From Flavobacteriales bacterium UBA7468 (GTDB lineage Bacteria; Bacteroidota; Bacteroidia; Flavobacteriales_D; Crocinitomicaceae), in NCBI GenBank assembly GCA_002478565.1, contig DLPC01000026.1, positions 310,001 to 374,000 of the forward strand: 64,000 nt of DNA, given 5' to 3'. Shown here in pieces: positions 50,094-59,282 of this stretch. The notes below the pieces were generated by a model. It did not search any database, was not told the origin of the DNA, and worked only from the letters and a program-made list of their open reading frames with translations. Both the position numbers and the translations under genes were made by a program. How positions within the stretch are numbered: the first letter of the stretch is position 1; each line of letters starts with the position of its first letter.

Positions 50094-50979
50094 CACAGAG
50101 ACACCTTATATTTCTCGTTTTCAATTACTCGGCCATAGTGGCCCTATTTATGCATTGTGTCAAGATGCCGAACATTTGTATTCGGCATCTTCAGACAAAT
50201 TGGTCGTGCGTTGGAATTTACAAGACGGCACCCAAGATCATTTTGTAGTCAAAACAGACAGGCCGGTTTTTAGTATTTTAAAGTTAAAAGCAAGTTCAGA
50301 ATTGGTGCTAGGTCAAGACGATGGAAGCATACACATCATAGATGTCCTTCTTAAAAAAGAGCTGCGACATTTGAAAGCGCATGCTAGTGCCATTTTTTCC
50401 ATTTCTGAAAATCAAAGCAAGGGGCAGCGCTATACAACTGACGCTGCCGGTAATTTATTTATCTGGGATACAGCTTGGAACCTTCTGATGAAATTTCCTC
50501 TTGACTGCGGAAAAATCCGGGATGTGCAAGTTAGCCCTAACGGAAACCATTTATACTTGGCCTGCGGTGATGGTCGTTTGAAAGTCTTAGAATGTGAGTA
50601 TTTCAATCAAGTCAATGATTGGTCTGCACATCAAGAAGCCTGTACAGCCGTGTGTTTGCTTCCTGATGCTTCGATATTAAGTGGAGGCAAAGACGCCTAC
50701 ATTAGGCATTGGGCTTCGGACGGAACACTCCTCAAATCTTTTCCTGCTCATAAAGGAACCATCTACGGTTTGGCCCTACTTGCCAATAGGCAATATGTCA
50801 GTGTATCTAGAGATAAATCGATCAAAGTTTGGGACCTCCACAGTCATCAAATTATACAAAAAATAGAGATGTCAGGTAGAGCTCACCTGCATTCGATCAA
50901 TGCATTAGTGAGTAAAGGCACCCAATTTATTACTGCGGGCGACGATAAAAGAATTCATGTTTGGACCTTAAAGCCTTAA
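50080..50979 (+). CDS. WD40-repeat protein
   Basis: A 299-residue protein consisting of about seven WD40 blades, for example LLGHSGPIYALCQDAEHLYSASSDKLVVRWNL and KGTIYGLALLANRQYVSVSRDKSIKVWDL. There is no signal peptide, so a cytoplasmic interaction platform is likely. Three in-frame starts (50059, 50068, 50080) exist; I chose 50080 as it gives the shortest overlap with comA (14 bases). The tight TPR-comA-WD40 order suggests a common process, not identified. Confidence 0.85.
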   Translation: MNKNNTETPYISRFQLLGHSGPIYALCQDAEHLYSASSDKLVVRWNLQDGTQDHFVVKTDRPVFSILKLKASSELVLGQDDGSIHIIDVLLKKELRHLKAHASAIFSISENQSKGQRYTTDAAGNLFIWDTAWNLLMKFPLDCGKIRDVQVSPNGNHLYLACGDGRLKVLECEYFNQVNDWSAHQEACTAVCLLPDASILSGGKDAYIRHWASDGTLLKSFPAHKGTIYGLALLANRQYVSVSRDKSIKVWDLHSHQIIQKIEMSGRAHLHSINALVSKGTQFITAGDDKRIHVWTLKP

Positions 50980-50998
50980 AATCACTTAAATTTAACAC

Positions 50999-53209
50999 AT
51001 GAAATGGGCGTTTTTATTTTGTGTTTGTCCGCTTGTAATTTTTGGTCAATTTCAATTCAATTTTAATCAGACCATCCCTGTAAGTATCGATGGACAATTC
51101 TTGAAGTCACCTTGGGCCGGTGGCTTGAACACGCCTCAATTTTCTACCCTAGATTATGACTACGACGGTGATGAAGACCTCCTGGTCTTTGACCGCAGCG
51201 CCGATCAAATTCGCTTGTTCAAATTCAGTATACAAAATGGTATGCCTCAATATGACATTGATTTACGGGCTCATTTGTTCTTCCCCCCAAACTTGTATTA
51301 TCGGGTCAGTACCTACGACTACGATCAAGATGGTCGCAAAGACTTATTTTGTTATGCTATAGGTGGAATCCAAGCTTATCGAAACGTTGGCAGTGCCGCA
51401 CAAGGTTTGCAATGGCAGTTATATAGTCCTTACTTGACCTCAAACTACGAAGGCCCCACACTTAATCTTTACATCAGTGGTGCCGATATTCCGGCTCTAG
51501 TTGATGTTGAAGGTGATGGTGATATGGATATACTCACCTATCATATTAGTGGCGAATATTTACAATACCACCAAAACCAAAGTCAAGAGTTATATGGCCA
51601 CTCAGATTCATTAATCTTCAAATTGAAAAATCGCTGTTGGGGTGGTTATCGTGAGGATGTCACGAGTAATAACTTGTTTTTAAATGATACCAGTTCTTAT
51701 TGTAATGGCGGCAATGTTATTGGTGCTGAATTAGGAGCAGGTGTTTCTAATAAAGCCCATGCGGGTTCAACAGTCTTGGCGCTAGACCTCGATAACTCAG
51801 GTGTACTCGACTTGGTTTTGGGCGATGTAGCATACGGAAATTTAGTGAAATTGATTAATGGCGGTACAGCCCCAAATCAAAATTCTGACATGATCGCTGC
51901 CGATTATAATTTTCCGAGTAATACCACCCCTGCAAATGTTCAATTATTTCCGGCGGCGTATCACCTCGATGTGGATGGCGACCAAAAAAAGGATTTGCTC
52001 GTAGCGCCAAATGCCAATAATGTTTCTGAAAATGAAAATAGTGTTTGGTTTTACAAAAACTTGAGTACTAATCAGGCGCCAGTTTTTGCTTTTCAAGACA
52101 ACGATTGGTTGCAGGGTGAAATGATTGATCACGGTTCAGGATCAAGGCCAGTCTTGCATGACCTCAATCAAGATGGTTTGCTCGACCTACTCGTTGCTAA
52201 TTTTCATGCCTACAAGCCAATTCTTCAAAAAGAGTCTAGAATCGCGTATTACCAAAATATAGGGTCCGCAACGGCTCCGTCTTTTATCCTTGTCGATCAA
52301 AACTTTTTGGATTTGACAAATAGTAACTTAGGCCTCAATCTCATGCCTAGTTTAGGAGATCTCAATAATGATGGCAAGCCCGAACTCATTATAGGTCGAG
52401 ACAACGGGCAATTAGCCTATTTTCTGAATACAAGCACAGGATCAACACCAAATTTTAGTCTGCAAACCGCTGCCCTTACTGATGCCAATGGTGTCGAGAT
52501 ACAGGTACCCTTATTTGCTAGCCCTCAATTATTTGACCTCAATGAAGATGGTAAATTAGACCTCATCATAGGGCATAAAGGGGGTGGTTTGGTTTACTAC
52601 GAAAATACGGGTACACAATTAGTTGCTGAATTCACGCTGCAAAGTACCTCACTTGGGGGAGTAAATGTAGCAGTCAATGGTCCTGATGGTTTTTCAAACT
52701 GTTGGTTTTTTAAACACCAAGACACTACTTTTCTGTTTGTTGGTGCACAAGACGGCAGGGTCCATTTTTATGACAGCATCAGTAATAATACGCTCGGAAC
52801 TTATCATGAGCGCAGCGCTGACCTCGTTGGTTTATCTGCTCAAATTGGAGCCTATGCTGCGCTGAGCGTAGGAAATTTGGATAATGACATCCATTTAGAT
52901 TTAATTGTTGGTCAAGATCTTGGAGGCTTATTTTTATTGGAAGATGAGCCAGGCTCTGATTTATCCATTCAAAATCCTATTATTCCATCAATAGAAATCT
53001 ATCCAAACCCATTTGATCAATCCTTGACTTTAAAGTTTGATGCTGTTGTACCATCAAGCTTTCAATTGTTTAATCTAGAAGGAAGTTGTCTTTATCAACA
53101 AGAAGTAACCAATCCTAAACAACAAATTCAACTGGATTTTTTAGCCCCAGGTGTTTACTTGCTCAAATTTTCGAATGGGCTAGTCAGAAAAGTGGTCAAG
53201 AAAAATTAG
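50999..53209 (+). CDS. Secreted FG-GAP/VCBS-repeat protein with type IX sorting domain
   Basis: A 736-residue exported protein: signal peptide (MKWAFLFCVCPLVIFGQ), then about nine calcium-binding-type loops of the form D-x-D-x-D-G-x-x-D-L (DYDGDEDLL, DYDQDGRKDLF, DVDGDQKKDLL, DLNQDGLLDLL, DLNEDGKLDLI and others), indicating an FG-GAP beta-propeller. The C-terminal 75 residues (IEIYPNPFDQSLTLKF...VVKKN) form a type IX secretion sorting domain. It is likely surface-exposed and may bind ligands or help adhesion (inference). The gene follows the WD40 gene by 19 bases. Confidence 0.9.
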   Translation: MKWAFLFCVCPLVIFGQFQFNFNQTIPVSIDGQFLKSPWAGGLNTPQFSTLDYDYDGDEDLLVFDRSADQIRLFKFSIQNGMPQYDIDLRAHLFFPPNLYYRVSTYDYDQDGRKDLFCYAIGGIQAYRNVGSAAQGLQWQLYSPYLTSNYEGPTLNLYISGADIPALVDVEGDGDMDILTYHISGEYLQYHQNQSQELYGHSDSLIFKLKNRCWGGYREDVTSNNLFLNDTSSYCNGGNVIGAELGAGVSNKAHAGSTVLALDLDNSGVLDLVLGDVAYGNLVKLINGGTAPNQNSDMIAADYNFPSNTTPANVQLFPAAYHLDVDGDQKKDLLVAPNANNVSENENSVWFYKNLSTNQAPVFAFQDNDWLQGEMIDHGSGSRPVLHDLNQDGLLDLLVANFHAYKPILQKESRIAYYQNIGSATAPSFILVDQNFLDLTNSNLGLNLMPSLGDLNNDGKPELIIGRDNGQLAYFLNTSTGSTPNFSLQTAALTDANGVEIQVPLFASPQLFDLNEDGKLDLIIGHKGGGLVYYENTGTQLVAEFTLQSTSLGGVNVAVNGPDGFSNCWFFKHQDTTFLFVGAQDGRVHFYDSISNNTLGTYHERSADLVGLSAQIGAYAALSVGNLDNDIHLDLIVGQDLGGLFLLEDEPGSDLSIQNPIIPSIEIYPNPFDQSLTLKFDAVVPSSFQLFNLEGSCLYQQEVTNPKQQIQLDFLAPGVYLLKFSNGLVRKVVKKN

Positions 53210-53222
53210 AAGCGACCAAAGC

Positions 53223-53831
53223 TTATTTGACGGAGAGCTGCAATAGCGTCTTGCCGTCAATTTCTGCTCTGAGTTCGTCCCCAATTTGAACGGGACCTAC
53301 ACCTGCAGGTGTACCTGTAAATAGGAGATCTCCGGTTTTTAAAGTAATAAACTTAGAGACATAAGCGATGAGTTCATCGATTTGAAAGATGAACTCTTTT
53401 GGTCGACCGATTTGTCTAAGCTCCTCATTTTGATAAAATTTAAATTCGAGCTCTTGAAAATGATAGTCCTTAACATCGAGCCAAGTTGTTGAAATAGGGG
53501 CGCTGTGGTCAAAGCCTTTTGCAGGTTCCCAAGGCAGTCCTTTTTCCTTGCATTTTTGTTGAAGGTCACGTGCTGTGAAATCAATGCCTAACGTAAATTG
53601 AGAGTAGTATTTGTGCGCGAAGCGTGGGTCGATGTGCTTACCAACTTTATCGATTTTGACGACTAGTTCACATTCAAAATGAAGATCCTTGGTAAAGTTT
53701 GGATAATAAAAATCCCCTTCTCTGAGAAGTGCAGTATCGGGCTTTAAAAAATAAATTGGCTCTGTTGGAAGCGCAGCATTCATTTCTTTGGCGTGGTCCG
53801 CATAATTGCGACCAATGCAGATGATTTTCAT
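53223..53831 (-). CDS. Fumarylacetoacetate hydrolase family protein (YcgM-like)
   Basis: A 202-residue FAH-fold enzyme. CIGRNYADHAKEM opens the fold, HFECELVVKI carries the metal-binding glutamates, and LGIDFTARDLQQKCKEKGLPWEPAKGFD is typical of the short YcgM-like acylpyruvate hydrolases or oxaloacetate tautomerases. The substrate is not evident from the context. The start overlaps the exonuclease stop by 4 bases. Confidence 0.9.
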   Translation of the reverse strand: MKIICIGRNYADHAKEMNAALPTEPIYFLKPDTALLREGDFYYPNFTKDLHFECELVVKIDKVGKHIDPRFAHKYYSQFTLGIDFTARDLQQKCKEKGLPWEPAKGFDHSAPISTTWLDVKDYHFQELEFKFYQNEELRQIGRPKEFIFQIDELIAYVSKFITLKTGDLLFTGTPAGVGPVQIGDELRAEIDGKTLLQLSVK

Positions 53832-54661
53832 GGTTTTTTGAATTTATTCTTCAATAATTCAAGTTTATCCTCCAAGTTTAAACCGGAATTGGCATTTTTA
53901 ATTCTTTCCATTTCCTTTCTTAAAACTTGCTTGGTGTGTAGCGGAAAGTCAGCCTCGAGCATCCAGCCGTAGTAACCAGGTTCTTCTTTGAAAACGCGTT
54001 CAATCGTTTTACCTTTGTGTTTGCCAAAGTTATAGCACAATTCTTCTTTTTCGTTGAAGCAGAGCCTTCCAGCAAAGTCGGCAATTTTATGGTCTCCAAC
54101 GGTTGAGAATTTTGCGAGCCCAGCGACGTCTTGGCTAAGATCAGTATAACGTTCGGTTTGCGCTTGCAAAACCTCTAGGGTTGCTAGGGTATCAAAAAGC
54201 GCGTTGTGGGCATTTTCTATTTTCTTACCACAATAAAATTGATAGGCCGCGGCAAGTGTGCGTTGTTCCATCTTGTGGAAAATATTTTGCACATCGACAA
54301 AATGCCTTGCGCCGAGATCAAAATCGATGCCGCAGCGCAATAATTCCTCGGATAAAACAGGAATGTCAAATTTGTTGGAGTTATAGCCCGCTAAGTCGGA
54401 TTCTCCAATGAATTCGATTACGCTGGGAGCAAGTTCTTTGAAGGTGGGGGCGATGGCCACCATTTCGTTGGTGATGCCGTGGATCGCGGAAATTTCGTCA
54501 GGGATGTTCTGTTCAGGGTTAACAAGCTCGTTGAAATTTACTTGTTGACCGTCAGGTAGTAATTTTATAATGGCAATTTGTACAATTCGGTCTTTGGTAA
54601 TTTGAAGCCCAGTAGTTTCAAGGTCAAACACACAAAGTGGACGAAGGAGTTGTAGCGGCAT
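53828..54661 (-). CDS. DnaQ-like 3'-5' exonuclease with C-terminal DUF3820-like domain
   Basis: A 277-residue protein. The N-terminal DEDDh exonuclease domain has Asp13 and Glu15 in VFDLETTGL, GYNSNKFDIPVLSEELLR, and AHNALFDTLATLEVL with the catalytic His-Asp. A C-terminal segment (YNFGKHKGKTIERVFKEEPGYYGWML) resembles DUF3820, found attached to several nucleases. The substrate, DNA or RNA, is not clear. It lies one base after the E2 gene and overlaps the FAH gene by 4 bases. Confidence 0.9.
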   Translation of the reverse strand: MPLQLLRPLCVFDLETTGLQITKDRIVQIAIIKLLPDGQQVNFNELVNPEQNIPDEISAIHGITNEMVAIAPTFKELAPSVIEFIGESDLAGYNSNKFDIPVLSEELLRCGIDFDLGARHFVDVQNIFHKMEQRTLAAAYQFYCGKKIENAHNALFDTLATLEVLQAQTERYTDLSQDVAGLAKFSTVGDHKIADFAGRLCFNEKEELCYNFGKHKGKTIERVFKEEPGYYGWMLEADFPLHTKQVLRKEMERIKNANSGLNLEDKLELLKNKFKKP

Positions 54662-54662
54662 C

Positions 54663-56006
54663 TTAAAGCGAAGTTTCTGGGTCGAAAGCTTCGAGGTAAT
54701 CTGCTACGCGTCTGACAAACTGCCCACCAAGTGCACCATCTACAACGCGGTGGTCATAGGAGTGAGATAAAAACATTTTGTGACGGATACCAATGAAGTC
54801 GCCGTCTGGTGTCTCAATCACTGCAGGAACTTTGCGAATAGCTCCGAGCGCTAGAATTGCAACCTGTGGTTGATTGATAATTGGTGTACCCATCACATTG
54901 CCGAAGGTACCTACGTTGGTTACAGTGTAGGTGCCGCCTTGGATGTCTTCAGGCTTGAGTTTGTTATTGCGGGCGTTGTTGGCTAGTTCATTTACAGACT
55001 TTGCTAGACCTACCAAATTCATGCGATCAGCATTTTTAATGACCGGTACAATCAGGTTACCACTCGGCAGGGCTGCAGCCATACCAATGTTGATGTCTTT
55101 GCGTTTGATGATATTGGTTCCGGAAACCGAAACGTTGATCATTGGGAAGTCTTTGATGGCTTTGGCAACGGCTTCGATGAAAATAGGGGTGAAGGTAAAG
55201 TTTTCACCTTCACGTTTTTTGAAATCGTTTTTGATGCGGTCGCGCCATTTAACGATGGTAGTTACGTCGGCTTCTACGTAAGAAGTAACGTGAGGAGCGA
55301 CATGTACAGACATGACCATGTGTTCGGCAATGAGTTTGCGCATGCGGTCCATTTCGATGATTTCGTCACCTGCGTTCGGAATGACAACTGGTTCCTTGAT
55401 TTGAAGGCTTGAGGTGCCACTATTTGCTGCAGCAGTTGCAGGCGCAGCTGCAGTTACAGGTGCGCTGGTTTGGCTGGAAGTTGTGCTGGCACCGGATGTA
55501 CGATTGGCTAAAAATGCGAGGACATCTTTTTTGGTCACACGACCGTCTTGACCGGAGCCCGCAATTTGTGCCAATTCGGCAGCGCTGATATTTTCTTTTT
55601 GAGCAATGGTTCTGACCAATGGCGAATAAAAACGATCTTCACTTGATTTGATAGCATTTGCTGGGGTAGCGGCAGTTTCTGATGTTGGCGCAGCACTTGT
55701 TGTTGTCGCTGCAGTTGTTGCAGGTATGCTAGCGGCAGCGTTTGAAGTAGTTTCAGTTGCACTACCGTCAGTAGAAAGAATGGCAATGACATCTCCAACT
55801 TGTGCCACTTGATCTTTTTCAAAAAGAATTTTGATGAGTGTGCCAGCTGCTTCTGATGGAAGTTCGTTGTCTACTTTGTCTGTGGCGACCTCCACAAGTG
55901 GTTCGTCGATGGCTACGGAATCACCGATGTTTTTGAGCCAATTGGTAATGGTTGCTTCGGTGACGCTTTCACCCATTTTAGGAAGACGAATTTCTATTTC
56001 TGCCAT
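54663..56006 (-). CDS. 2-oxo acid dehydrogenase E2, probably branched-chain or 2-oxoglutarate type
   Basis: A 447-residue acyltransferase with one lipoyl domain (Lys44 in EVATDKVDNEL), an Ala/Thr/Ser-rich linker, a peripheral-subunit-binding domain (FYSPLVRTIAQKENIS) and a catalytic domain ending with YDHRVVDG (His419, Asp423). Its MGESVTEATITNW start differs from that of the pdhC product (LSDTMTEG), and TDKVDNEL is typical of branched-chain or 2-oxoglutarate E2. No E1 gene is next to it, so the substrate is unresolved. Confidence 0.9.
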   Translation of the reverse strand: MAEIEIRLPKMGESVTEATITNWLKNIGDSVAIDEPLVEVATDKVDNELPSEAAGTLIKILFEKDQVAQVGDVIAILSTDGSATETTSNAAASIPATTAATTTSAAPTSETAATPANAIKSSEDRFYSPLVRTIAQKENISAAELAQIAGSGQDGRVTKKDVLAFLANRTSGASTTSSQTSAPVTAAAPATAAANSGTSSLQIKEPVVIPNAGDEIIEMDRMRKLIAEHMVMSVHVAPHVTSYVEADVTTIVKWRDRIKNDFKKREGENFTFTPIFIEAVAKAIKDFPMINVSVSGTNIIKRKDINIGMAAALPSGNLIVPVIKNADRMNLVGLAKSVNELANNARNNKLKPEDIQGGTYTVTNVGTFGNVMGTPIINQPQVAILALGAIRKVPAVIETPDGDFIGIRHKMFLSHSYDHRVVDGALGGQFVRRVADYLEAFDPETSL

Positions 56007-56061
56007 TTTCTGTTAATTGATGTCGTTGATGAGTTGCAAAATTAAGCAATTTTGATCAAAA

Positions 56062-57999
56062 TCAGGAAGGTTGCTGATCAAGCAAACGATAGTTTTTCAG
56101 GATTGACTTGAAGTCAGTGAGCGTGTCGTAGTTTTTGGTGTAGCGCAAATTTGTTTCAGCCTGATTTTCAATATTCCAATAGTAGGGTCTGATGATGCTT
56201 TTTTTCTGATATCGCCTATTTAATTGATCCATTTGCAAGCCTACAAAAGTGTAATTTGAACTCATTACCCCAAAAATATTTTTGAAAAACTGGCTTGGCG
56301 TCTTGAAAATAAAAAAGACGACTGGGCTAATAATCAACATCACCAAACACATCGTTAGGTCAAATACGCGCTTGATTCTTTTGTTGGTCGCTTGCTCGAG
56401 TGCGTCAAAATGTAAGGTGTAATAATCGCCAGCCGTATCGATAGAATTGCTGCCAATGAGGTAGCTGGTATCTGGTTGGGCAATTTTGTATTCCAATTGA
56501 GCCGCGGAAGTTGCGACCATAATTTCAATAATGTGTCTGCTAGAGAGGTCCTTGGCAGAAAAAATGAGTTCATTTAAGCGATGAATCTCGAGCATTTCAT
56601 CAAATTGATGGATATATAATTTGGCTGCTGATTCATGTTGTTTGATCTCAATATGGTGAATGCTTTCAATATGTGGATACGTTTGCTCTAAAAGCGTTTT
56701 GATGCGCACAAATTCTTCATTAGCCGCTAAGATTCCAAAACGTTTTTTTGGAAACTGGCTGAAATCAATTTTGCCTTTTCTGATGAGCATAAAGAAGGCC
56801 CTGGTAGCATAAAAAATACCAATAAATGAGACTGCTCCTAGTAAAATAAACAACCTTGAAAATTGCCATTCTTTGGGTAAAAGTGCATACAAAGCAAGAA
56901 TGGCTAGTGTCGCAAAAAAGGTACTTTTCCAAACCCGTTTGACAGGCGTACCTTTGTCGTATAGCCCGAGTAGCCAGGCACTAAAAATCCAGCAAATTAA
57001 ATAGCCCGGAACCAACCATTGAATCAGCCAATCTGGAAATTCAATTTGTTTGACTTTCCATTGATCGGCTAGCCAAATAAGTAGTAGCAAATTACTTAGA
57101 AAATCAAACGCTTGGGCGGCGCTTTTGCTCACAATTCTTTTGAGAAGTGATAAAGAAGCCCTGAGGTAGATGGCTAGGTGGATGGTGATTGAAAACAATT
57201 TGGCATAGCGCTTCGAGAAGTGTTTTTGCGCAAAAATGATCATGGCATTATAGAAAACAAAAACATAATTCAAAGAGCCTTTTTTGGTGCTTTCTCCTTT
57301 GTAATGAATGATTTTTGTTTCTGCAAAATAGACAACTTTATAACCGCCAAGTTGAATGCGATACGACAAATCGATGTCTTCACCGTACATGAAAAATGCT
57401 TCGTCAAGCAGCCCAACTTTTTCGAGTGCCTCGGCGCGCATAAACATAAAGGCGCCGCACAAAACATCGACTTCATGGTTCTGCAATTCATCTAAATAAC
57501 CGAGGCTATAACGGTTGAAGAATTTCGACTTCGGGAATAGTTTAGAAAGTCCAAAGATCTTGTAGAATGAAACCGCAGGTGTTGGGAGCCCTCTTTTTGA
57601 TTCGGGTAAGAAGCGCCCTCTGCCGTCTAGCATGCGCACACCAAGCGCTCCAGCGTCAGGGTGCTGATCCATGTAGCGCAAACAACTCTCAAAGGTGTCT
57701 TCTTGCACAACGGTGTCTGGGTTAAGTAACAAAACATAACGCCCTTTACTCACTTCGATTGCTTGGTTATTGGCTTTGGAAAAACCGACATTCACGGAAT
57801 TGGCAATAAGCTGAACTTCCGGAAATTTGTCTCGTAGCATTTCCTGAGAACCATCTACGCTATTGTTGTCAACGACAAACACTTCAGCAGGAATTGATTT
57901 CAATGCAGCGTAAACACTATTGAGACATTGCTCCAAAAAATTGGAAACATTGTAATTAACAATTACAACGCTGAGCTCAAGTGTTTTTTCAGATGTCAT
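56062..57999 (-). CDS. GT2 glycosyltransferase fused to a degenerate polyprenyl-sugar-phosphotransferase-like region
   Basis: A 645-residue membrane protein. Residues about 8-240 are a GT2 domain (SVVIVNYNVSNFLEQCLNS, VVDNNSVDGS, LLLNPDTVV, EDIDLSYR). After it come about five transmembrane helices, a soluble alpha/beta stretch (about 420-540), one more helix (KRVFDLTMCLVMLIISPVVFF) and a tail ending YTKNYDTLTDFKSILKNYR. This order resembles WcaJ/WbaP-type transferases, but the catalytic segment is unrecognisable (inference). The ATG at 57999 overlaps the ridA stop by 4 bases. Probably envelope polysaccharide synthesis. Confidence 0.82.
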   Translation of the reverse strand: MTSEKTLELSVVIVNYNVSNFLEQCLNSVYAALKSIPAEVFVVDNNSVDGSQEMLRDKFPEVQLIANSVNVGFSKANNQAIEVSKGRYVLLLNPDTVVQEDTFESCLRYMDQHPDAGALGVRMLDGRGRFLPESKRGLPTPAVSFYKIFGLSKLFPKSKFFNRYSLGYLDELQNHEVDVLCGAFMFMRAEALEKVGLLDEAFFMYGEDIDLSYRIQLGGYKVVYFAETKIIHYKGESTKKGSLNYVFVFYNAMIIFAQKHFSKRYAKLFSITIHLAIYLRASLSLLKRIVSKSAAQAFDFLSNLLLLIWLADQWKVKQIEFPDWLIQWLVPGYLICWIFSAWLLGLYDKGTPVKRVWKSTFFATLAILALYALLPKEWQFSRLFILLGAVSFIGIFYATRAFFMLIRKGKIDFSQFPKKRFGILAANEEFVRIKTLLEQTYPHIESIHHIEIKQHESAAKLYIHQFDEMLEIHRLNELIFSAKDLSSRHIIEIMVATSAAQLEYKIAQPDTSYLIGSNSIDTAGDYYTLHFDALEQATNKRIKRVFDLTMCLVMLIISPVVFFIFKTPSQFFKNIFGVMSSNYTFVGLQMDQLNRRYQKKSIIRPYYWNIENQAETNLRYTKNYDTLTDFKSILKNYRLLDQQPS

Positions 58000-58382
58000 T
58001 TGTAGGCGATGCAAGAAATTTCGATGTTGACATCAAGTGGCAAACGGCTTACTTGAACAGTTTCTCGGGCAGGTGCTACCCCTGTAAAGAATTCAGCGTA
58101 AACTGCATTCATTGCTTGAAATTCAGTTAAGTCTTGCATGAAAATACTCACTTTAACCACGTGCTCTTTTGTAAAACCAGCCTCTTGGAGCAGCGCTTCA
58201 ATGTTTTGTAAGACGCGTTTTGTAGCTTCTTCAATGTTGTTCATTTCTAGTTGCCCCGTCTGTGGATTCAAAGGAATTTGTCCACTGATATAAAGCTGTC
58301 TGTCGATCAGGATGGCCTGACTGTAAGGGCCCACTGGCGCAGGTGCATTTGGTATTTGAATTGCTTTTTTAATCGATGACAT
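57996..58382 (-). CDS. ridA: RidA-family enamine/imine deaminase
   Basis: A 128-residue RidA (YjgF) protein of usual size. PVGPYSQAILIDRQLYISGQIPLNPQTG is the family signature; Arg106 (PARETVQV) and Glu121 (NIEISCIAY) match the residues that bind and hydrolyse 2-aminoacrylate-type intermediates. It protects PLP enzymes from reactive enamines. The gene is coupled to the downstream glycosyltransferase by a 4-base overlap. Confidence 0.94.
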   Translation of the reverse strand: MSSIKKAIQIPNAPAPVGPYSQAILIDRQLYISGQIPLNPQTGQLEMNNIEEATKRVLQNIEALLQEAGFTKEHVVKVSIFMQDLTEFQAMNAVYAEFFTGVAPARETVQVSRLPLDVNIEISCIAYK

Positions 58383-58400
58383 TTAGAAACAAGGTTTTAC

Positions 58401-58408
58401 TACTTTTG
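58401..58408 (+). promoter_or_regulatory. -7 promoter box for trpG/pabA
   Basis: TACTTTTG matches TAnnTTTG and lies 23 bases before the GTG start at 58432. No clear -33 TTG. Confidence 0.5.
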
Positions 58409-58431
58409 CAAAGTAACAAAAAACAAGCTAG

Positions 58432-59004
58432 GTGAGGGTTCTTTTAATCGATTTTTATGACTCATTTACCTTCAATCTCGCCCATTATCTCGAGGCACTT
58501 GAAGTTGAACTGCTCACCAAGCGCTATGACCAAATAAGTGCTTCAGATTTCTCTCAGATTAATGCAATCATACTTTCCCCCGGCCCAGGTTTGCCCCACG
58601 AAAAGGAGGGTTTAACTGAAATTCTTGAACAATTTGTTGGCAAACTACCAATCTTGGGGGTTTGCTTAGGAATGCAAGCTTTGGTGACTCATTTGGGCGG
58701 GACCCTTCAAAATCAAAAAAAGGTCAAACACGGTGTTGCTGAACGAATTGACATTCAAGGTTCATCCGTATTATTTAAAAATTTGCCTCCGCAAATTGAA
58801 GTAGGCTTGTATCATTCATGGCAAGTATGTTGCCCTGCGGATTGGATCACCGCAACTTCACAGAGCGGCGTCCCTATGGCCATAGAATTGCCTCAGCAAA
58901 AAATATATGGCGTTCAGTTTCATCCGGAATCGATTATGACGCCCGAAGGAATGCACATCTTGCGGAATTTTCTGCATATTTGTCAAGATGAAGTACTTAT
59001 TTAA
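58432..59004 (+). CDS. trpG: Anthranilate/aminodeoxychorismate synthase glutamine amidotransferase
   Basis: A 190-residue class I glutamine amidotransferase. LIDFYDSFTFNLAHYL and SPGPGLPHEKEG are typical of TrpG/PabA; the catalytic triad is Cys78 (GVCLGM), His164 and Glu166 (FHPESI). It provides ammonia to component I of anthranilate or 4-amino-4-deoxychorismate synthase. No component I gene is near, so TrpG and PabA (or a shared subunit) cannot be told apart. The start is GTG. The 3' end overlaps the DUF2147 remnant by 17 bases. Confidence 0.9.
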   Translation: MRVLLIDFYDSFTFNLAHYLEALEVELLTKRYDQISASDFSQINAIILSPGPGLPHEKEGLTEILEQFVGKLPILGVCLGMQALVTHLGGTLQNQKKVKHGVAERIDIQGSSVLFKNLPPQIEVGLYHSWQVCCPADWITATSQSGVPMAIELPQQKIYGVQFHPESIMTPEGMHILRNFLHICQDEVLI

Positions 59005-59211
59005 GTTGTTGTTTTTCTTACTAGTTTTCCAAAATGCCACCGCCCAAAGTTGCACTGGTTATTGGATCACGATTGACGACCACACGGGTTTAAAAAAATC
59101 TATTGTAGAGCTTTACAAAAAAGAAGGTGTTTTGTACGGAAGGGTTGTATAATCGGGCCATTCTTTCGTACCCAAGATTGGATTCGGACCAATCAAATCC
59201 CAAAAGATTAA
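58988..59211 (+). pseudogene. DUF2147 gene with an internal deletion and frameshift
   Basis: The 5' part (58988-59152) encodes a signal peptide (MKYLFKLLFFLLVFQNATAQ) and the start of a DUF2147 domain: GYWITIDDHTGLKKSIVELY...GRVV, then stop. The C-terminal end of the same domain follows at once in another frame: IGPFFRTQDWIRTN (59152-59211, then stop), matching the GRTQTW-type end of the family. About 70 middle residues are missing, so a deletion joined the two ends out of frame. The 54-residue product would have a signal peptide but no complete domain. Confidence 0.75.
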
Positions 59212-59282
59212 AATCTTTGATCCCGACTTAAACTTTTTTGTTGAACTTTTGTTATCGAAAAGTCATATCAAAGTTCAACAAA

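Noticed and set aside
59153..59282. Small gene between the DUF2147 remnant and the TonB receptor
   Set aside because: The only meaningful coding signal is the displaced DUF2147 C-terminus up to 59211; the remainder has no start or domain.
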